Part shown: positions 45,062 to 54,930 of the stretch, one piece after another
Position numbering within the stretch: the stretch's first letter is position 1
Layout of the letters: every line of letters starts with the position of its first letter
Source: Sphingomonas arvum
Lineage (GTDB): Bacteria > Pseudomonadota > Alphaproteobacteria > Sphingomonadales > Sphingomonadaceae
Length of the DNA: 64,000 nt
Direction of reading: 5' to 3'
Assembly: GCF_026013565.1 (NCBI RefSeq)
Contig: NZ_JAPDOB010000001.1
Location: forward strand, 310,001 to 374,000
Notes under the pieces: model-generated
Seen by the model: only the letters and a program-made list of their open reading frames with translations
What the model was told of the DNA's origin: nothing
The model's database searches: none
Translations under genes and position numbers: made by a program

Positions 45062-45730
45062 TCAGAACGGAACGCGGGTGCCGGCCCAGTCGAAGCAGGA
45101 GCCGCTGTCGGCGGCGGTGAGCGCGTCAAGGACGGCCAGCAGGCGCTCGGCCGCAAAGACGGGGGTGAACAGCTTGTCAGGGGCGACGCCGCGCTGGAAC
45201 GGGCGGCTCATGGCCGTGTCCACGGTGCCCGGATGAAGGGTGACGCAGACCGCTTCACGGCGCGTGCGGGCGAGCTCAATGGCGGCGGTCCGGACGAGCT
45301 GGTTGAGCGCAGCTTTGGCGGCGCGGTAGCCGTACCAGCCGCCGAGGCGATTGTCCGAGATGCTGCCGACCCGGGCGGACAGGGCGGCGAACCGGCCATC
45401 AGGCGCGAGCAGCGGAAGGAAGTGGCGCAGGCACAGGACCGGTCCAATGGCGTTGATGGCGAAGCTGCGCTGCAGGTGCTCGGCGGAAAGGTCGCGTAGG
45501 CTGCGTTCCGGGTCCTGGCGGTCGTCGTGGAGCAAGCCGGTCGCGACGATGATGCGGGCGAAGGGCGCTTGGCCGGCAAGGCGGGCGGCGGCGGCGGCGA
45601 TACTGCTTTCATCGAGGAGGTCCAGGTCGCCGGCCGAGCGGGACAGGCGGACAACAGGTCCGCGCTGCGAAAGGAGGTCGGCGAGGGCGCTGCCGATCCC
45701 GCCCGAAGCGCCGATGACGATGGCTGACAT
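45062..45730 (-). CDS. Short-chain dehydrogenase (C-factor-like SDR)
   Basis: 222 residues. Nucleotide motif VIGASGGIGSALAD at the N terminus, and catalytic YGYRAAK (YxxxK) with the Ser before it in the ALSARVGSISD strand. HPGTVDTAMSRPF matches the end of C-factor/CsgA-like SDRs. The substrate is unknown. Confidence 0.87.
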   Translation of the reverse strand: MSAIVIGASGGIGSALADLLSQRGPVVRLSRSAGDLDLLDESSIAAAAARLAGQAPFARIIVATGLLHDDRQDPERSLRDLSAEHLQRSFAINAIGPVLCLRHFLPLLAPDGRFAALSARVGSISDNRLGGWYGYRAAKAALNQLVRTAAIELARTRREAVCVTLHPGTVDTAMSRPFQRGVAPDKLFTPVFAAERLLAVLDALTAADSGSCFDWAGTRVPF

Positions 45731-45845
45731 GGGCGAAGTGTCGGGGTCGGCGGGCCGTGCGCCAAGCTGACCATCGGGCTAGGCAAGAACCACGGGCGCT
45801 GCTAGAGGGCCGCCCGCGACCCGCCGGGCAGCGCCCTTATCATGC

Positions 45846-45936
<91 letters not shown>

Positions 45937-45957
45937 CTGCCTTTCCCATCCCTGCGC

Positions 45958-47175
45958 TCAGGCGCGCTCGCCCTTGCGTGGGGCGAACAGGACCGGCGCA
46001 TAGCGCAGCAGAAAAAGGAAAAAGGCGGCGCCCCAGAGCAGCGCGCCCGTGCGCATCAGCCCGGTGTAGTGATGGACCAGCAGCGGAGCGGCGACACGGG
46101 CGAGGGCGCCGCCAGTGACCAGCAGATAGAGCAGGCAGGTGGCGCCGTCAGCACGCAGCTCGCGCGCCGTGTGGCCGAGACTGGCGCGGGTCATCACCGC
46201 CAGGATCATGGATCCCATGGCGCCGGCGGTGAGCGCGTGGACGGCGGCCGATTGCGGCACGACGTCCGTCCGGAGAATGCTGGCGCCGAGCAGCAGCAGT
46301 CCGGCAGGGAGCCAGGCAAAGGCGACATGCAGCATGAACACCAACGGGTCGGCCACCGTCCGCACGCCCCGCCAACGCAACAGCCGAAGCAGCTGCAGCG
46401 CGCCCGCGAGCGCCAGCAGGAGGCCGGTAAGGCGGGCATTGGGTAGCGCCGTCCACAATAGCAGGGCGGCGGCGGTGGCGGTGATCGCGGCGAGGTCGAA
46501 GCGGCCGGGCTGGGTGGGCAGGCCGACGGTGACTTTGCGCTTCACCAGCCAGTTGCGGGTGAAACTGGGAATGATGCGGCCGCCGACCAGGGCGATCAGC
46601 ACGGAAATCACACCGATCGCAAGGCGCACGCCGGCCAGCGGGTCGGCGACCAGCCCGGCCATCGCCGCATGATCGAGCGCGTTGGCGCCAGCCAGCAGCA
46701 GCACTGCCGCCACCACCGGCAGGTTGCGATTCTTGGCGGCGATCACCTCCTGCGCGCCGACGGCCGCAATGACCAGGGGAAAGGCGACATCAAACGCGGC
46801 GGCGGTCGCTTGGCCGAGCAGGCCCGAGAACAGGAGGGCGATTCGGCCGGCAAGCCACAAGCCGAACAGCGCGGCCAGCGGCGCGCCCGCGATCGGGAGA
46901 CGACCGGTCCAGTTCGGAATGGCGGTCAGCAGGAAACCGGCAACGACCGCGCCGACGAAGCCGAACAGCATCTCGTGCCGGTGCCAGGCGAGCGGGTCGA
47001 TCGCGACAAGCAGGGTAACAACGCCAGCGAGGCTGCACAGCCACCAGGCGAGCGCCAGGAGCGCCCAGGCCGCACCGCCGAAGAAGAACGGACGAAAGCC
47101 GCCGCGCAGGAAGGCGGGGGACTGGGCCATGCGCCGGCGGCGAAGCGCCAGCATTTGTTCGCCGCGGGTGATCAT
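45958..47175 (-). CDS. NnrS family membrane protein
   Basis: A 405-residue protein with about 12 membrane helices. The start FLRGGFRPFFFGGAAWALL and the segments DPLAWHRHEMLFGFVGAVVAGFLLTAIPNWTG are NnrS signatures, with conserved His in WHRHEM that may bind haem. NnrS proteins protect against nitric-oxide-derived stress. No denitrification genes are nearby. Confidence 0.9.
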   Translation of the reverse strand: MITRGEQMLALRRRRMAQSPAFLRGGFRPFFFGGAAWALLALAWWLCSLAGVVTLLVAIDPLAWHRHEMLFGFVGAVVAGFLLTAIPNWTGRLPIAGAPLAALFGLWLAGRIALLFSGLLGQATAAAFDVAFPLVIAAVGAQEVIAAKNRNLPVVAAVLLLAGANALDHAAMAGLVADPLAGVRLAIGVISVLIALVGGRIIPSFTRNWLVKRKVTVGLPTQPGRFDLAAITATAAALLLWTALPNARLTGLLLALAGALQLLRLLRWRGVRTVADPLVFMLHVAFAWLPAGLLLLGASILRTDVVPQSAAVHALTAGAMGSMILAVMTRASLGHTARELRADGATCLLYLLVTGGALARVAAPLLVHHYTGLMRTGALLWGAAFFLFLLRYAPVLFAPRKGERA

Positions 47176-47329
47176 GGTCGTTCACTGGGGCAAGCAGGGC
47201 CGGCCTCCCATGCGCAAAACTACTTACCGGCGGCGAGCCTGGCAGCGTCATGGCGACCAGCCTACCCGATGCCATCGCCGAGACAGGCGCGAGTCCCGGA
47301 ACGGCACGGTTGCGATTTGGTCCGGAGGT

Positions 47330-47355
47330 GGAACTATCGTAAGACACGCGGCGTT
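47330..47355 (+). promoter_or_regulatory. EcfG-type general stress promoter before the exopolysaccharide cluster
   Basis: GGAAC (47330-47334), a 17-base spacer and CGTT (47352-47355) match the EcfG consensus exactly. Transcription would begin about 50 bases before the AAA ATPase start. Confidence 0.72.
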
Positions 47356-47414
47356 CAAGTTTGCCGGTGTTTAGGCCGGTTTAACGTCCAAAACCGGTGG
47401 CAATGGGATAGTCG

Positions 47415-48743
47415 ATGAGTTGGTACTCTAACGTCGCGCAATTGGCTGAGCAGCTTGCCGGGCGCGACCGGCCGCCGGCGGCGCCGCACGATGGGGTCAA
47501 TGGAGATCCGGTCCTGCTGCACGATGGCGCGGACGGCGCCGAGCCCGAATACCGATCGTTCAACGCGCTGGCCCCGGCGCCAGCGCTGGCCTCGCGCCTG
47601 TCCACGGCGGCAGTGGACCGGGTCTATACCGCATTCGACGTGTCGCAGCCGGTCGGCCAGCCTGACGACCTGCGCGGCCGGGACCGGGAAGTCGCCACCC
47701 TGCTGAGCGGCGTGCTGCACCGGCGCAACCATGGCATCGTGTCGGGCCCGCGCGGGTCGGGCAAGACGTCGCTGGTGCGGGTGTTCGGGCAATTCGCCGA
47801 TCGCGATGGCGTGGTGGTGCTGTATTCCGCCTGCGACGACGGCACGACCTTCGGCGAACTGCTGCGCAGCTACCTGGAGCAGATCCCGCCGTCGATGGTG
47901 GACGCCGGCTCGATCGAGATGTTCGAGCAGCGCGTACTGGTTTTCGGCGCGGACAGCAGTCCGTACCAGGCGACCGGCGTGCTCGCCATGCTGAAATACT
48001 CGCAGCTGGTGGTGGTGCTGGACGAGTTCGACCGGATCACCGACCGCGACCTCCACGACAAGATCAGCTCCCTGCTGAAGCTGGTGTCGGACGCGCGGCT
48101 GCCGGTGCGGTTCGTGCTGGTGGGCGGCAATTCCGCCTTTGCTGACATCGTCCGGGCGCACCCGTCGCTGATGCGGCACGTCACGCGCGTGTCTACGGCC
48201 CCGCTGCCAAACGAGGCGGTGCTGGAAACGCTCGACCGTTGCGCCGAGCGGTGCGGGATGGTGTTTGCGGACGGGGCCAAGCGGCTGATCGAGGAGATCA
48301 GCTGCGGATCGCCCTATCACGCGCGGCTGTTCGGCATGCACGGAGCGTTGAACGCGCTGTTCAGCCAGTCGCACGAGATCAACCTGGAACATGTGGAGAG
48401 CGGGCTGGAGGACGCATTCGAGGAGTGGGCCGAGCTCAATCCGGTCGACGCCCACGCGTTTCGTGACATCATGGCCGGCAAGCACGGGCCAGTCGGGCCG
48501 CTGGTCGAGTTCGCGCGCGATACCGCGCACCATGTCGCGGCCGACGACTTCGCGGCCCAGTGGAAGACGGTTCGGCGGCAGCCGCCCGTGGAGGCACCGG
48601 AAGGCCTGGCCGGCCTCGGCCACACGGTGCAGATGGTCAACGGCCATGCCTCGTTCAGGGATGCCACGGCACCACAGTTCCTCTTGGCGCTGAACCAGAT
48701 CTCACGGTTCCCGCAGCAGGTGAAGGGCGGCCAGCGTGCTTAG
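47415..48743 (+). CDS. AAA ATPase at the head of the exopolysaccharide operon
   Basis: A 442-residue cytoplasmic P-loop ATPase. Walker A GPRGSGKTS, Walker B VVVLDEFD and a sensor-1-like VLVGGNS are complete. The arrangement resembles ORC/MCM-like bacterial AAA proteins, and also ATPases found with PEP-CTERM/exosortase polysaccharide loci. A Pro-rich N-terminal 60 residues and a C-terminal helical region have no assigned role. It overlaps the Wzz-like gene by eight bases and so is co-translated with it. It may help assemble or regulate the polysaccharide export complex (inference). Confidence 0.78.
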   Translation: MSWYSNVAQLAEQLAGRDRPPAAPHDGVNGDPVLLHDGADGAEPEYRSFNALAPAPALASRLSTAAVDRVYTAFDVSQPVGQPDDLRGRDREVATLLSGVLHRRNHGIVSGPRGSGKTSLVRVFGQFADRDGVVVLYSACDDGTTFGELLRSYLEQIPPSMVDAGSIEMFEQRVLVFGADSSPYQATGVLAMLKYSQLVVVLDEFDRITDRDLHDKISSLLKLVSDARLPVRFVLVGGNSAFADIVRAHPSLMRHVTRVSTAPLPNEAVLETLDRCAERCGMVFADGAKRLIEEISCGSPYHARLFGMHGALNALFSQSHEINLEHVESGLEDAFEEWAELNPVDAHAFRDIMAGKHGPVGPLVEFARDTAHHVAADDFAAQWKTVRRQPPVEAPEGLAGLGHTVQMVNGHASFRDATAPQFLLALNQISRFPQQVKGGQRA

Positions 48744-50166
48744 TTTCTACGATTGGATTGATGCGATCCGCTATCGCTGGAAGCTCGTCGTGTTCACGAT
48801 GGGCGTACTGGCGCTGCTCGGCTTGCTGTATGTGGCGGTGACTCCGCGCGTCTACACGGCGACCTCAAGCCTTCTGCTGGACACGGGTGCGCCGGACCCG
48901 GTCGGCGACGAGAATGGCGGCGGTCGGCAGCAGGACAATCGCGCGGTGATCGCGACTCAGGCCGACCTGGTGCGCTCGCCCCACGTGTCGGGCAATGCGG
49001 CGGTGCTGTCGGGTATCGCCAAGGATCCGCGCTATATCGAGCAATGGCGCGAGGCGACGGGCGGCAAGGTGGCTTATGCTGACTGGCTGCGTGGCAAGAT
49101 GCGCGGCGCGCTTGAGGTCGAGCCGGGACGCGACACCAACGTGCTGTTGATCAAGGCCAACGCCAGCGATCCCAAGGAGGCGGCGCGGATCGCCAACGGC
49201 TATGCCCGCGCGTCCGTGGAGTCGCAGTACCGGCTGCGGACGGAGCCGGCCAAGGCCTATGCCACCTGGCTGGAGAACCGGCTGAAGGCAGCTCAGATCA
49301 ACGTGGACAAGTCGGGCAAACAGCTGTCCAGTTTCGCCAGGGCGACCGGCATCACCAACGATGGCGACCTGTCGTCCGAAGGCTCGCTGACGGCCGAGGT
49401 GTCGACCCAGCTGGCGGCGGCCGAAGCGCGCGCCGCGGCGGCGCGGCAGACGGGTGGCGAGGCGGCGCAGGCCCGCGGCGATGCCGAGAAGAGCGAAACG
49501 GTTCAGCGGCTGCGAGGCCAAGTGGCTGAGCGCAGCGGCAAGCTGGCCGAACTGCAGGCGGTGTTCGGACCCGATTACCCAGATGTGCAGCGAACCCGCG
49601 CCGAAGTCGCGACGCTGCAGTCGCAGCTGAACGCGCAGCTGGCTAACGCCAATAGTACCTTCAACTCGGCGCGCGCTGCCCAAACCGGTGCCGAGCGCGC
49701 CGCGGCCGCGGCGAGCGAGGCGCGGCTGCGCGGCCTGGCGGCTCAGCAGCGCAGCCGGATGCTCAGCATGGGTACCAACCTAGCGAAGTATCAGCAGCTG
49801 AAGAATGAGTTCCAGGCGGCGCAGACCACCTACAACGATCTCAACCAGCGGCTGACCAAGATGCGGCTGCAGAGCGCGGTGCCGCTGACGGAAGTGCAGG
49901 TGCTCGACACCGCCAGCACGCCGCTGGTGCCGAGTTCGCCCAACGTCGGGCTGACGCTCGCCCTGTCGCTGGTGCTGGGCGCGCTGCTGGGCGCTGGTGC
50001 CGCCATCTGGCTGGAGCTGCGCGATCCGCGGGTCCGCAGCCGGATCGGGCTGGAGCGCCGCCTCGGCGCTCCCGTCATCGGCACCATCGCCCTGCCGCGG
50101 TACCAGGGCGCGATCGGCGGACGCAACGACGATAATCCGCTGCTGCTTGAAGGAAGGGCGGCCTGA
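48736..50166 (+). CDS. Wzz/GumC-like chain-length and co-polymerase protein
   Basis: 476 residues. One membrane helix near each end (WKLVVFTMGVLALLGLLYVAV and VGLTLALSLVLGALLGAGAAIW) encloses a long periplasmic coiled-coil part rich in Ala, Gln and Arg, with ELQAVFGPDYPDVQRTRAEV, a typical GumC/Wzz segment. It sets polysaccharide chain length and connects to the outer-membrane exporter. The start is GTG 48736, overlapping the AAA gene. The usual kinase domain is not fused but encoded by the next gene, overlapping by one base. Confidence 0.9.
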   Translation: MLSFYDWIDAIRYRWKLVVFTMGVLALLGLLYVAVTPRVYTATSSLLLDTGAPDPVGDENGGGRQQDNRAVIATQADLVRSPHVSGNAAVLSGIAKDPRYIEQWREATGGKVAYADWLRGKMRGALEVEPGRDTNVLLIKANASDPKEAARIANGYARASVESQYRLRTEPAKAYATWLENRLKAAQINVDKSGKQLSSFARATGITNDGDLSSEGSLTAEVSTQLAAAEARAAAARQTGGEAAQARGDAEKSETVQRLRGQVAERSGKLAELQAVFGPDYPDVQRTRAEVATLQSQLNAQLANANSTFNSARAAQTGAERAAAAASEARLRGLAAQQRSRMLSMGTNLAKYQQLKNEFQAAQTTYNDLNQRLTKMRLQSAVPLTEVQVLDTASTPLVPSSPNVGLTLALSLVLGALLGAGAAIWLELRDPRVRSRIGLERRLGAPVIGTIALPRYQGAIGGRNDDNPLLLEGRAA

Positions 50167-50894
50167 TGCGGCTCAGCACCGACACACTGACCGGGACGGT
50201 CGACGAGCGCGGCAAGGAGCCGCACGGCCGACTGGTCCCGATCAACGACGCGGGCCGGGCGCCCACGCCGTTCGTTCCGGCCGCTGGCCGCGGCCGCGGT
50301 GCGGACGATGGGCCGCTCGGCAGCCAGCTTCGCGACTTGCTCACCTCGCTGAACCACGGTTCGGGGGTCCACCATACGCCCCGGCGGATCGTCATCGCCG
50401 GGGTGCACACGGGGGAGGAGGCCTCGTTCCTAGCGTCCAGCCTGGCGATGACCTGCGCCCGCAGCGGTTATCGCGCGCTGCTGGTCGATGCCAACATCCC
50501 ACACCCGATGGTGCACCGCAACCTGGGGCTGTCAAATAAGTTCGGCCTGTCGACGCTGCTCACCTCGTCCGACCCGCCCCATGCGCTGCCGCAGGCGACG
50601 GCGGTGCCGAACCTGGCGGCGATTACCATTGGGCCGGAATGCGCCAACATCACCAGCCTGCTGACGCGCGAGCAGCTGTTCCACCGGCTGCAGCCGCTGG
50701 CGGGCAGCTTCGACTATATCCTTGTCGACTGCGCTGACCTCACGCCGGACCTGATTGGCCGGGTCAGCGCTGGGGCGGACAATGTGGTGGTGACTGTCAA
50801 GCAGCACGTGTCTTCGGTGCGGGAGATCTCGAGCGTCGTGGAGAGCTTGCGTCACGAAGGCGTGAGCGAACCCGCGATCCTGATGGTCGAATAG
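50166..50894 (+). CDS. BY-kinase-like P-loop protein with a degenerate Walker A
   Basis: 242 residues. It has the fold of CpsD/GelE-type bacterial tyrosine kinases: IVIAGVHTGEEASFLASSLA at the Walker A position, YRALLVDANIPHPMVHRNLG at Walker A' and FDYILVDCADLTPD at Walker B. The Walker A lysine is missing (HTGEEAS instead of xxGKT/S), Walker A' keeps Asp but lacks the normal DADLRRP ending, and no Tyr cluster is found at the C terminus. It probably cannot act as a kinase and may serve as an allosteric partner of the Wzz-like protein encoded before it (inference). Confidence 0.82.
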   Translation: MRLSTDTLTGTVDERGKEPHGRLVPINDAGRAPTPFVPAAGRGRGADDGPLGSQLRDLLTSLNHGSGVHHTPRRIVIAGVHTGEEASFLASSLAMTCARSGYRALLVDANIPHPMVHRNLGLSNKFGLSTLLTSSDPPHALPQATAVPNLAAITIGPECANITSLLTREQLFHRLQPLAGSFDYILVDCADLTPDLIGRVSAGADNVVVTVKQHVSSVREISSVVESLRHEGVSEPAILMVE

Positions 50895-50916
50895 CCGGGA
50901 GGTCGATCTGATCCGG

Positions 50917-52299
50917 TTGACGAGTGGCGATCGGCTGGAGCCGGTTCACGGCGCACGCCTGCGGCCGGTCGGGGCGCAGGCCCGGGCGGCGGCCGTGCCG
51001 GTCAGCGCTCCGGCGGCGCTGGCAAGGCCGGACGGTGCAACGCTCCGCCGGATGGCGATCGCGCTGGTGCTGGCCGGTGTCTTGTACAATGCGGTACTGT
51101 CGTTCCTGAACGGGCACGCCATGTCGGTCAGCTATGCGCTGGTGGTCGTCACCGAGATCGCCGTCCTTGGCGTGGCAGCCTTAACGCTGCTGCGGACCGG
51201 CCTGCGTCCTACGGACAATCCGGCGCTTGCGCTGCTCGGCTTTTTCCTGGTCGACGCCTGCCTGGTGTCGCTGGCAAGCGGTGCACTGTTCGTCGACATG
51301 GCCCGTAACGCAAGCATCATCGCCATCTTCTCGATGATCGGCATGCGGACCGAGGAGCGGACGGTGCGGCGCATCGTCGCAATCCTCGCCGGGCTGATCT
51401 TCGCGTTCCTGCTGCTGGAATCGGTGTCGGTCCAGTCCTACGCCGACCTGCTCGCGCCCGGACTTTATTTCGAGCAAACGCGCGGGATCAGCCGGTTCGA
51501 GCTGGACGAGATCGGGCTGTTCGCGAACGCGGTGGGCTTCGCCGACCGTTTCTCTATCCTCAACATCGTCGGCCACCGCACCTCGTCGCTGTTCCTGGAG
51601 CAGGTGTCGCTGGCCAACTATGCCACTGTGCTGACGACTTTCCTGGTATGCATGTGGCAGGGCACGTCCAAGAAGGCTCGCGTGGCCTACATTTTTCTCA
51701 TCGTGTTCATCCTGGTGACCAACAACAGCCGCACGGCACTCGCGATCTCGCTGGCCGCGCCGCTGGTATACTGGGCTGCCCCGAAGCTACCGCGCTTCAT
51801 CAACCTCGCGCTGATGCCGACCGTGCTGGTCGCCGCCTTCATCGTCGCCGCAACCTCCCCGCCGACCAAGGAAGACAATCTGGTCGGCCGTCTGAGTCTG
51901 ACGGTGAAGACTCTAAAAGAGCTGGACGTCACCGCCCTGCTGGGCGGTAGTGCCACGGAGGCGGCGAAGTTCGCGGACAGCGGCTACACCTACCTCATCT
52001 ACGCGTCGTCAATCATCGGCCTGCTGGTGCTGTGGTTGTTCTTCTCGCTGGTGCTGGCGGGCGAGCGGGCGGACCAGAAGCGCGGTTCGATGATGATTTC
52101 GCTATACCTGTTCCTGAACCTGACGGTCAGCGGGACGTCCGTCTTCTCTATTAAAACGGCCGCGTTGCTGTGGCTGCTGGTCGGGTTTTTACGGCTCCGC
52201 TCGGCGCCGGAGACAGCGGAAACGACGGCCGAAGAGCCGATCGAGTTGAGGCCTGCCCCAGCAACGCCGCGGCCGCCGGCCTATCAGGGCCTGCGGTAG
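50917..52299 (+). CDS. Wzy-like polysaccharide polymerase
   Basis: A 460-residue protein with about 10 membrane helices and a long periplasmic loop in the middle (SYADLLAPGLYFEQTRGISRF), as in O-antigen polymerase/ligase proteins. FLVTNNSRTALAISLAAP resembles the conserved NNSRTA segment in many Wzy/EpsG-like proteins. It would link repeat units in the periplasm. The start is unclear: TTG at 50917 lacks a good ribosome-binding site. It ends overlapping the convergent GH5 gene by 16 bases. Confidence 0.8.
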   Translation: MTSGDRLEPVHGARLRPVGAQARAAAVPVSAPAALARPDGATLRRMAIALVLAGVLYNAVLSFLNGHAMSVSYALVVVTEIAVLGVAALTLLRTGLRPTDNPALALLGFFLVDACLVSLASGALFVDMARNASIIAIFSMIGMRTEERTVRRIVAILAGLIFAFLLLESVSVQSYADLLAPGLYFEQTRGISRFELDEIGLFANAVGFADRFSILNIVGHRTSSLFLEQVSLANYATVLTTFLVCMWQGTSKKARVAYIFLIVFILVTNNSRTALAISLAAPLVYWAAPKLPRFINLALMPTVLVAAFIVAATSPPTKEDNLVGRLSLTVKTLKELDVTALLGGSATEAAKFADSGYTYLIYASSIIGLLVLWLFFSLVLAGERADQKRGSMMISLYLFLNLTVSGTSVFSIKTAALLWLLVGFLRLRSAPETAETTAEEPIELRPAPATPRPPAYQGLR

Positions 52300-53312
52300 C
52301 TGGCGATCTGCCGGCGCAGCACGGCGGCCTGCGGCTTGTCCTTGCCGCCGCTCGGCTGAACCGAATAGCTGTAGTCGCCCCACCAGTCGCCGCCGGCCCA
52401 GTAGTTCCAGCCGATCCATACGTCTCCATTTTCGCGCAGGTAGCCGAGCAGGTCGTCGAGCGCGGCGAGGCAGGTAGCGCTCTGGTCGCCGCCGAACTCA
52501 CCGAGCACCGCCTTGGCGCCCTGCTGCCGGAGCCAGCGGGTGACACCCTCCAGGCGCGCGCGGCCGACCTTGGGGCCGGAGCAGGCGTGCTGGCCGGAGG
52601 AGTCATTGTCGAGATACTGGTGGATCTCGAATGCCATGTTGCGGCCAGGATCAACGAAGCCGGCGAGGGCGGCCGCGTTGCTGTCGCGCCCGCCGGCCTG
52701 CCAGCTGTGGCCGCCGGTCCAGCGGGTGCCGGGGACCAGCACCAGGTTGCGGGCGCCGGTCCGGCGGATGGCGGCGACGGTCGCTTCCGCGATGGCGCGC
52801 CACTCGCCGGCGCCGATGTCGTGCGGCTCGTTCATGATCCCGAAGGCGATCTCGGGTCGGTTCTTGTAACGGTCGGCCAGGCGGGTCCACAGGTCGACCA
52901 ACTCGCCGCCGTTCGCGCGGCTTAGCAGCTGGCCCCGGTAGCGAGCGTAGTTGTGGACATCGAGGATGACCTGCTGAAAGCCGGAGAGGGACGCCAGGCT
53001 GGCATCCAGGCGGGCCATCTCGGCCGCATCGAGCGGGGCGTTGGGGCGGGGTTGCAGCCGCTCCCATAGCACAGGAACGCGGACGCTGTTCATGCCCATG
53101 GCGCGGAAGGGCGCGGCGGTGGCCGCGCCGGGATAGACATAATCGCGGCCATGTTCGCCCGGCAGCTTCTCGGGGGCGAATTCGCCCGAGGCGAGGTTCA
53201 CGCCATAATAGCGAGGCGGAATCGCCTGGGCCTGGTTGGCCGTGCCGAGCGGCAGCAGCAGCGCGGCGCCGGCCAGCAACGGGGCGATTGCCCAAGTGGT
53301 CAGTCCCGCCAT
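52284..53312 (-). CDS. Secreted GH5-family glycanase
   Basis: 342 residues with a signal peptide (cleavage after ANQAQA). The GH5 catalytic residues are visible: acid/base Glu162 in GIMNEPHD and nucleophile Glu272 in VLGEFGG, with DVHNYARY and NYWAGGDWWG as further family markers. It would cut a beta-glucan-like polymer in the periplasm or outside; inside this cluster it probably trims or releases the organism's own polysaccharide. ATG 53312 is preferred over the longer frame to 53489. It is related to the GH5 domain at 61533. Confidence 0.88.
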   Translation of the reverse strand: MAGLTTWAIAPLLAGAALLLPLGTANQAQAIPPRYYGVNLASGEFAPEKLPGEHGRDYVYPGAATAAPFRAMGMNSVRVPVLWERLQPRPNAPLDAAEMARLDASLASLSGFQQVILDVHNYARYRGQLLSRANGGELVDLWTRLADRYKNRPEIAFGIMNEPHDIGAGEWRAIAEATVAAIRRTGARNLVLVPGTRWTGGHSWQAGGRDSNAAALAGFVDPGRNMAFEIHQYLDNDSSGQHACSGPKVGRARLEGVTRWLRQQGAKAVLGEFGGDQSATCLAALDDLLGYLRENGDVWIGWNYWAGGDWWGDYSYSVQPSGGKDKPQAAVLRRQIASYRRP

Positions 53313-53400
53313 CCGTCCTTGCCTCCAGCTTCGCGTCAATCGGTTCGGACCGACAATGACGCGCGGTGCTGGCGGGTTCCGCTTGAACCCTGCGTGAAGG

Positions 53401-54789
53401 TTAGAAGGCCTGCGGATGGACGAGCACCCGGGCAGTCCGGACGATGATCGAGATGTCGCGCAGCAGCGACCAGCCGGCGATATATTCAAGGTCGGCCTGC
53501 AGGCGCGAGGTCAGGTGCTCGCGGGTGTGGGTAGCGCCGCGGAAGCCGCGGACCTGGGCCAGGCCGGTGATCCCGGGCTTCAGCGCATGGCGGTGCCAGT
53601 AGCGCTCGTCCACATGCCAGAACAGCTGGTCGCCGGCGAGCGAGCCAAGCGCGTGGGGACGCGGACCGACCACGCTCATCGAGCCGAGCAACACGTTGAT
53701 GAGCTGCGGCAGTTCATCGATGCTGGTCCGGCGAAGAAACCGGCCGACGCGAGTTACGCGGTCGTCGTCGCGGCTGGCCGAGCGATTGCCGTTCAGGTCC
53801 ATCCGATCGATCCGCATGCTGCGGAACTTGTAGATGTCGAACAGCGTGTTGCCCTGGCCCACGCGCGGCTGCTTGAAGAAGACCGGTCCGCGGCTGTCGA
53901 GCTTGATCGCCAGCGCGACCAGCAGGAACACGGGGGTCAGCAGGAATACCGCCGGAACGGTAAGAGCGAGGTCGAGGCCACGCTTCAGGGCGCGCTGGCG
54001 CAGATTCAGCGGGCCAGCGGAGACCACGAGGGTGGTGCGGCCGCCCAGCTCGGCGATGCCGACCGGTGCGAGGTCGTCATAGTCCCGGGTCAGGATCTCG
54101 CCTTGGATGTCGCTGCCCTTGAGCATCTGCGCCCAGCGCACGGCGGCCCCGCGCGAGCAGGAGATCACGATCCGGTCGGCGCCGCGCAGCAGTTCGCTGA
54201 AGCGAATCAGCATGGCCGCGTCGCGCGGGTCAGGCGACAAGTTCATTTCCGCCGCATTGAGCGCAGTGACACCCGGCGGCACGGCCATGTGCGGCCCGTC
54301 GATCAGCAGGATGTCGTTGGTGAAGGTGTTCTCCTGCTGGCGGCGGATGGCGTCGCCGGCGAACTGGCGCACGACCACTAGCAGGAAGAAGCCAAAGGCA
54401 AAGGACGAGCCGGTCATCAGCCGCGAGAGCTGCTGCTCGACCTTGAGGAAGTAAGACAGCAGGAACAGCAATGCGAACGCCAGCATCAGCGAGCCGGTGG
54501 CGCGGGCAGTGCCGCGCATCGGATTGCGCAACACGTCGAGCGAATAAGCGCCCATGGCAATCGCGCCGAGCGTGTAGAGCGCCAGGATGGAAGCCGACAC
54601 GCCGAGCCAGCCGTCCGGCATCACCTGGCCGAAGCGGAGCAGGGCGCCGCTCAGAACAGCGGCCGCCACGCACACCAGGTCGAGGGCGAGCAGGGCGACG
54701 TAGAGCTTGATCCGCAACGGACGCTTGGGGGCCAGCGGCGCGACGCCGGGATCCTCCAATCGGGTCCAGGGATTATGCTCTAAATTCAT
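53401..54789 (-). CDS. Undecaprenyl-phosphate sugar-1-phosphate transferase (initiating transferase)
   Basis: 462 residues. Four or five N-terminal membrane helices, a cytoplasmic Rossmann-like middle region and a C-terminal sugar-transferase domain with [60 protein letters not shown] and SVVGPRP. It attaches the first sugar phosphate to the lipid carrier, starting the polysaccharide. GelB and WbaP belong to the same family. It lies 88 bases before the GH5 gene on the same strand. Confidence 0.92.
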   Translation of the reverse strand: MNLEHNPWTRLEDPGVAPLAPKRPLRIKLYVALLALDLVCVAAAVLSGALLRFGQVMPDGWLGVSASILALYTLGAIAMGAYSLDVLRNPMRGTARATGSLMLAFALLFLLSYFLKVEQQLSRLMTGSSFAFGFFLLVVVRQFAGDAIRRQQENTFTNDILLIDGPHMAVPPGVTALNAAEMNLSPDPRDAAMLIRFSELLRGADRIVISCSRGAAVRWAQMLKGSDIQGEILTRDYDDLAPVGIAELGGRTTLVVSAGPLNLRQRALKRGLDLALTVPAVFLLTPVFLLVALAIKLDSRGPVFFKQPRVGQGNTLFDIYKFRSMRIDRMDLNGNRSASRDDDRVTRVGRFLRRTSIDELPQLINVLLGSMSVVGPRPHALGSLAGDQLFWHVDERYWHRHALKPGITGLAQVRGFRGATHTREHLTSRLQADLEYIAGWSLLRDISIIVRTARVLVHPQAF

Positions 54790-54930
54790 GCCACCACCGC
54801 TTCACGCAACGACTGGCGCAGCGGGTGCGGCACCGTCTTGAGTGGCTTACAACACCTCTGCGGCCCCTTGGTTGCCATGTTGGTAAACTTTAGCTTTACC
54901 AGTTCGCAGGCGCAACAAAAAGTGTGGCTT

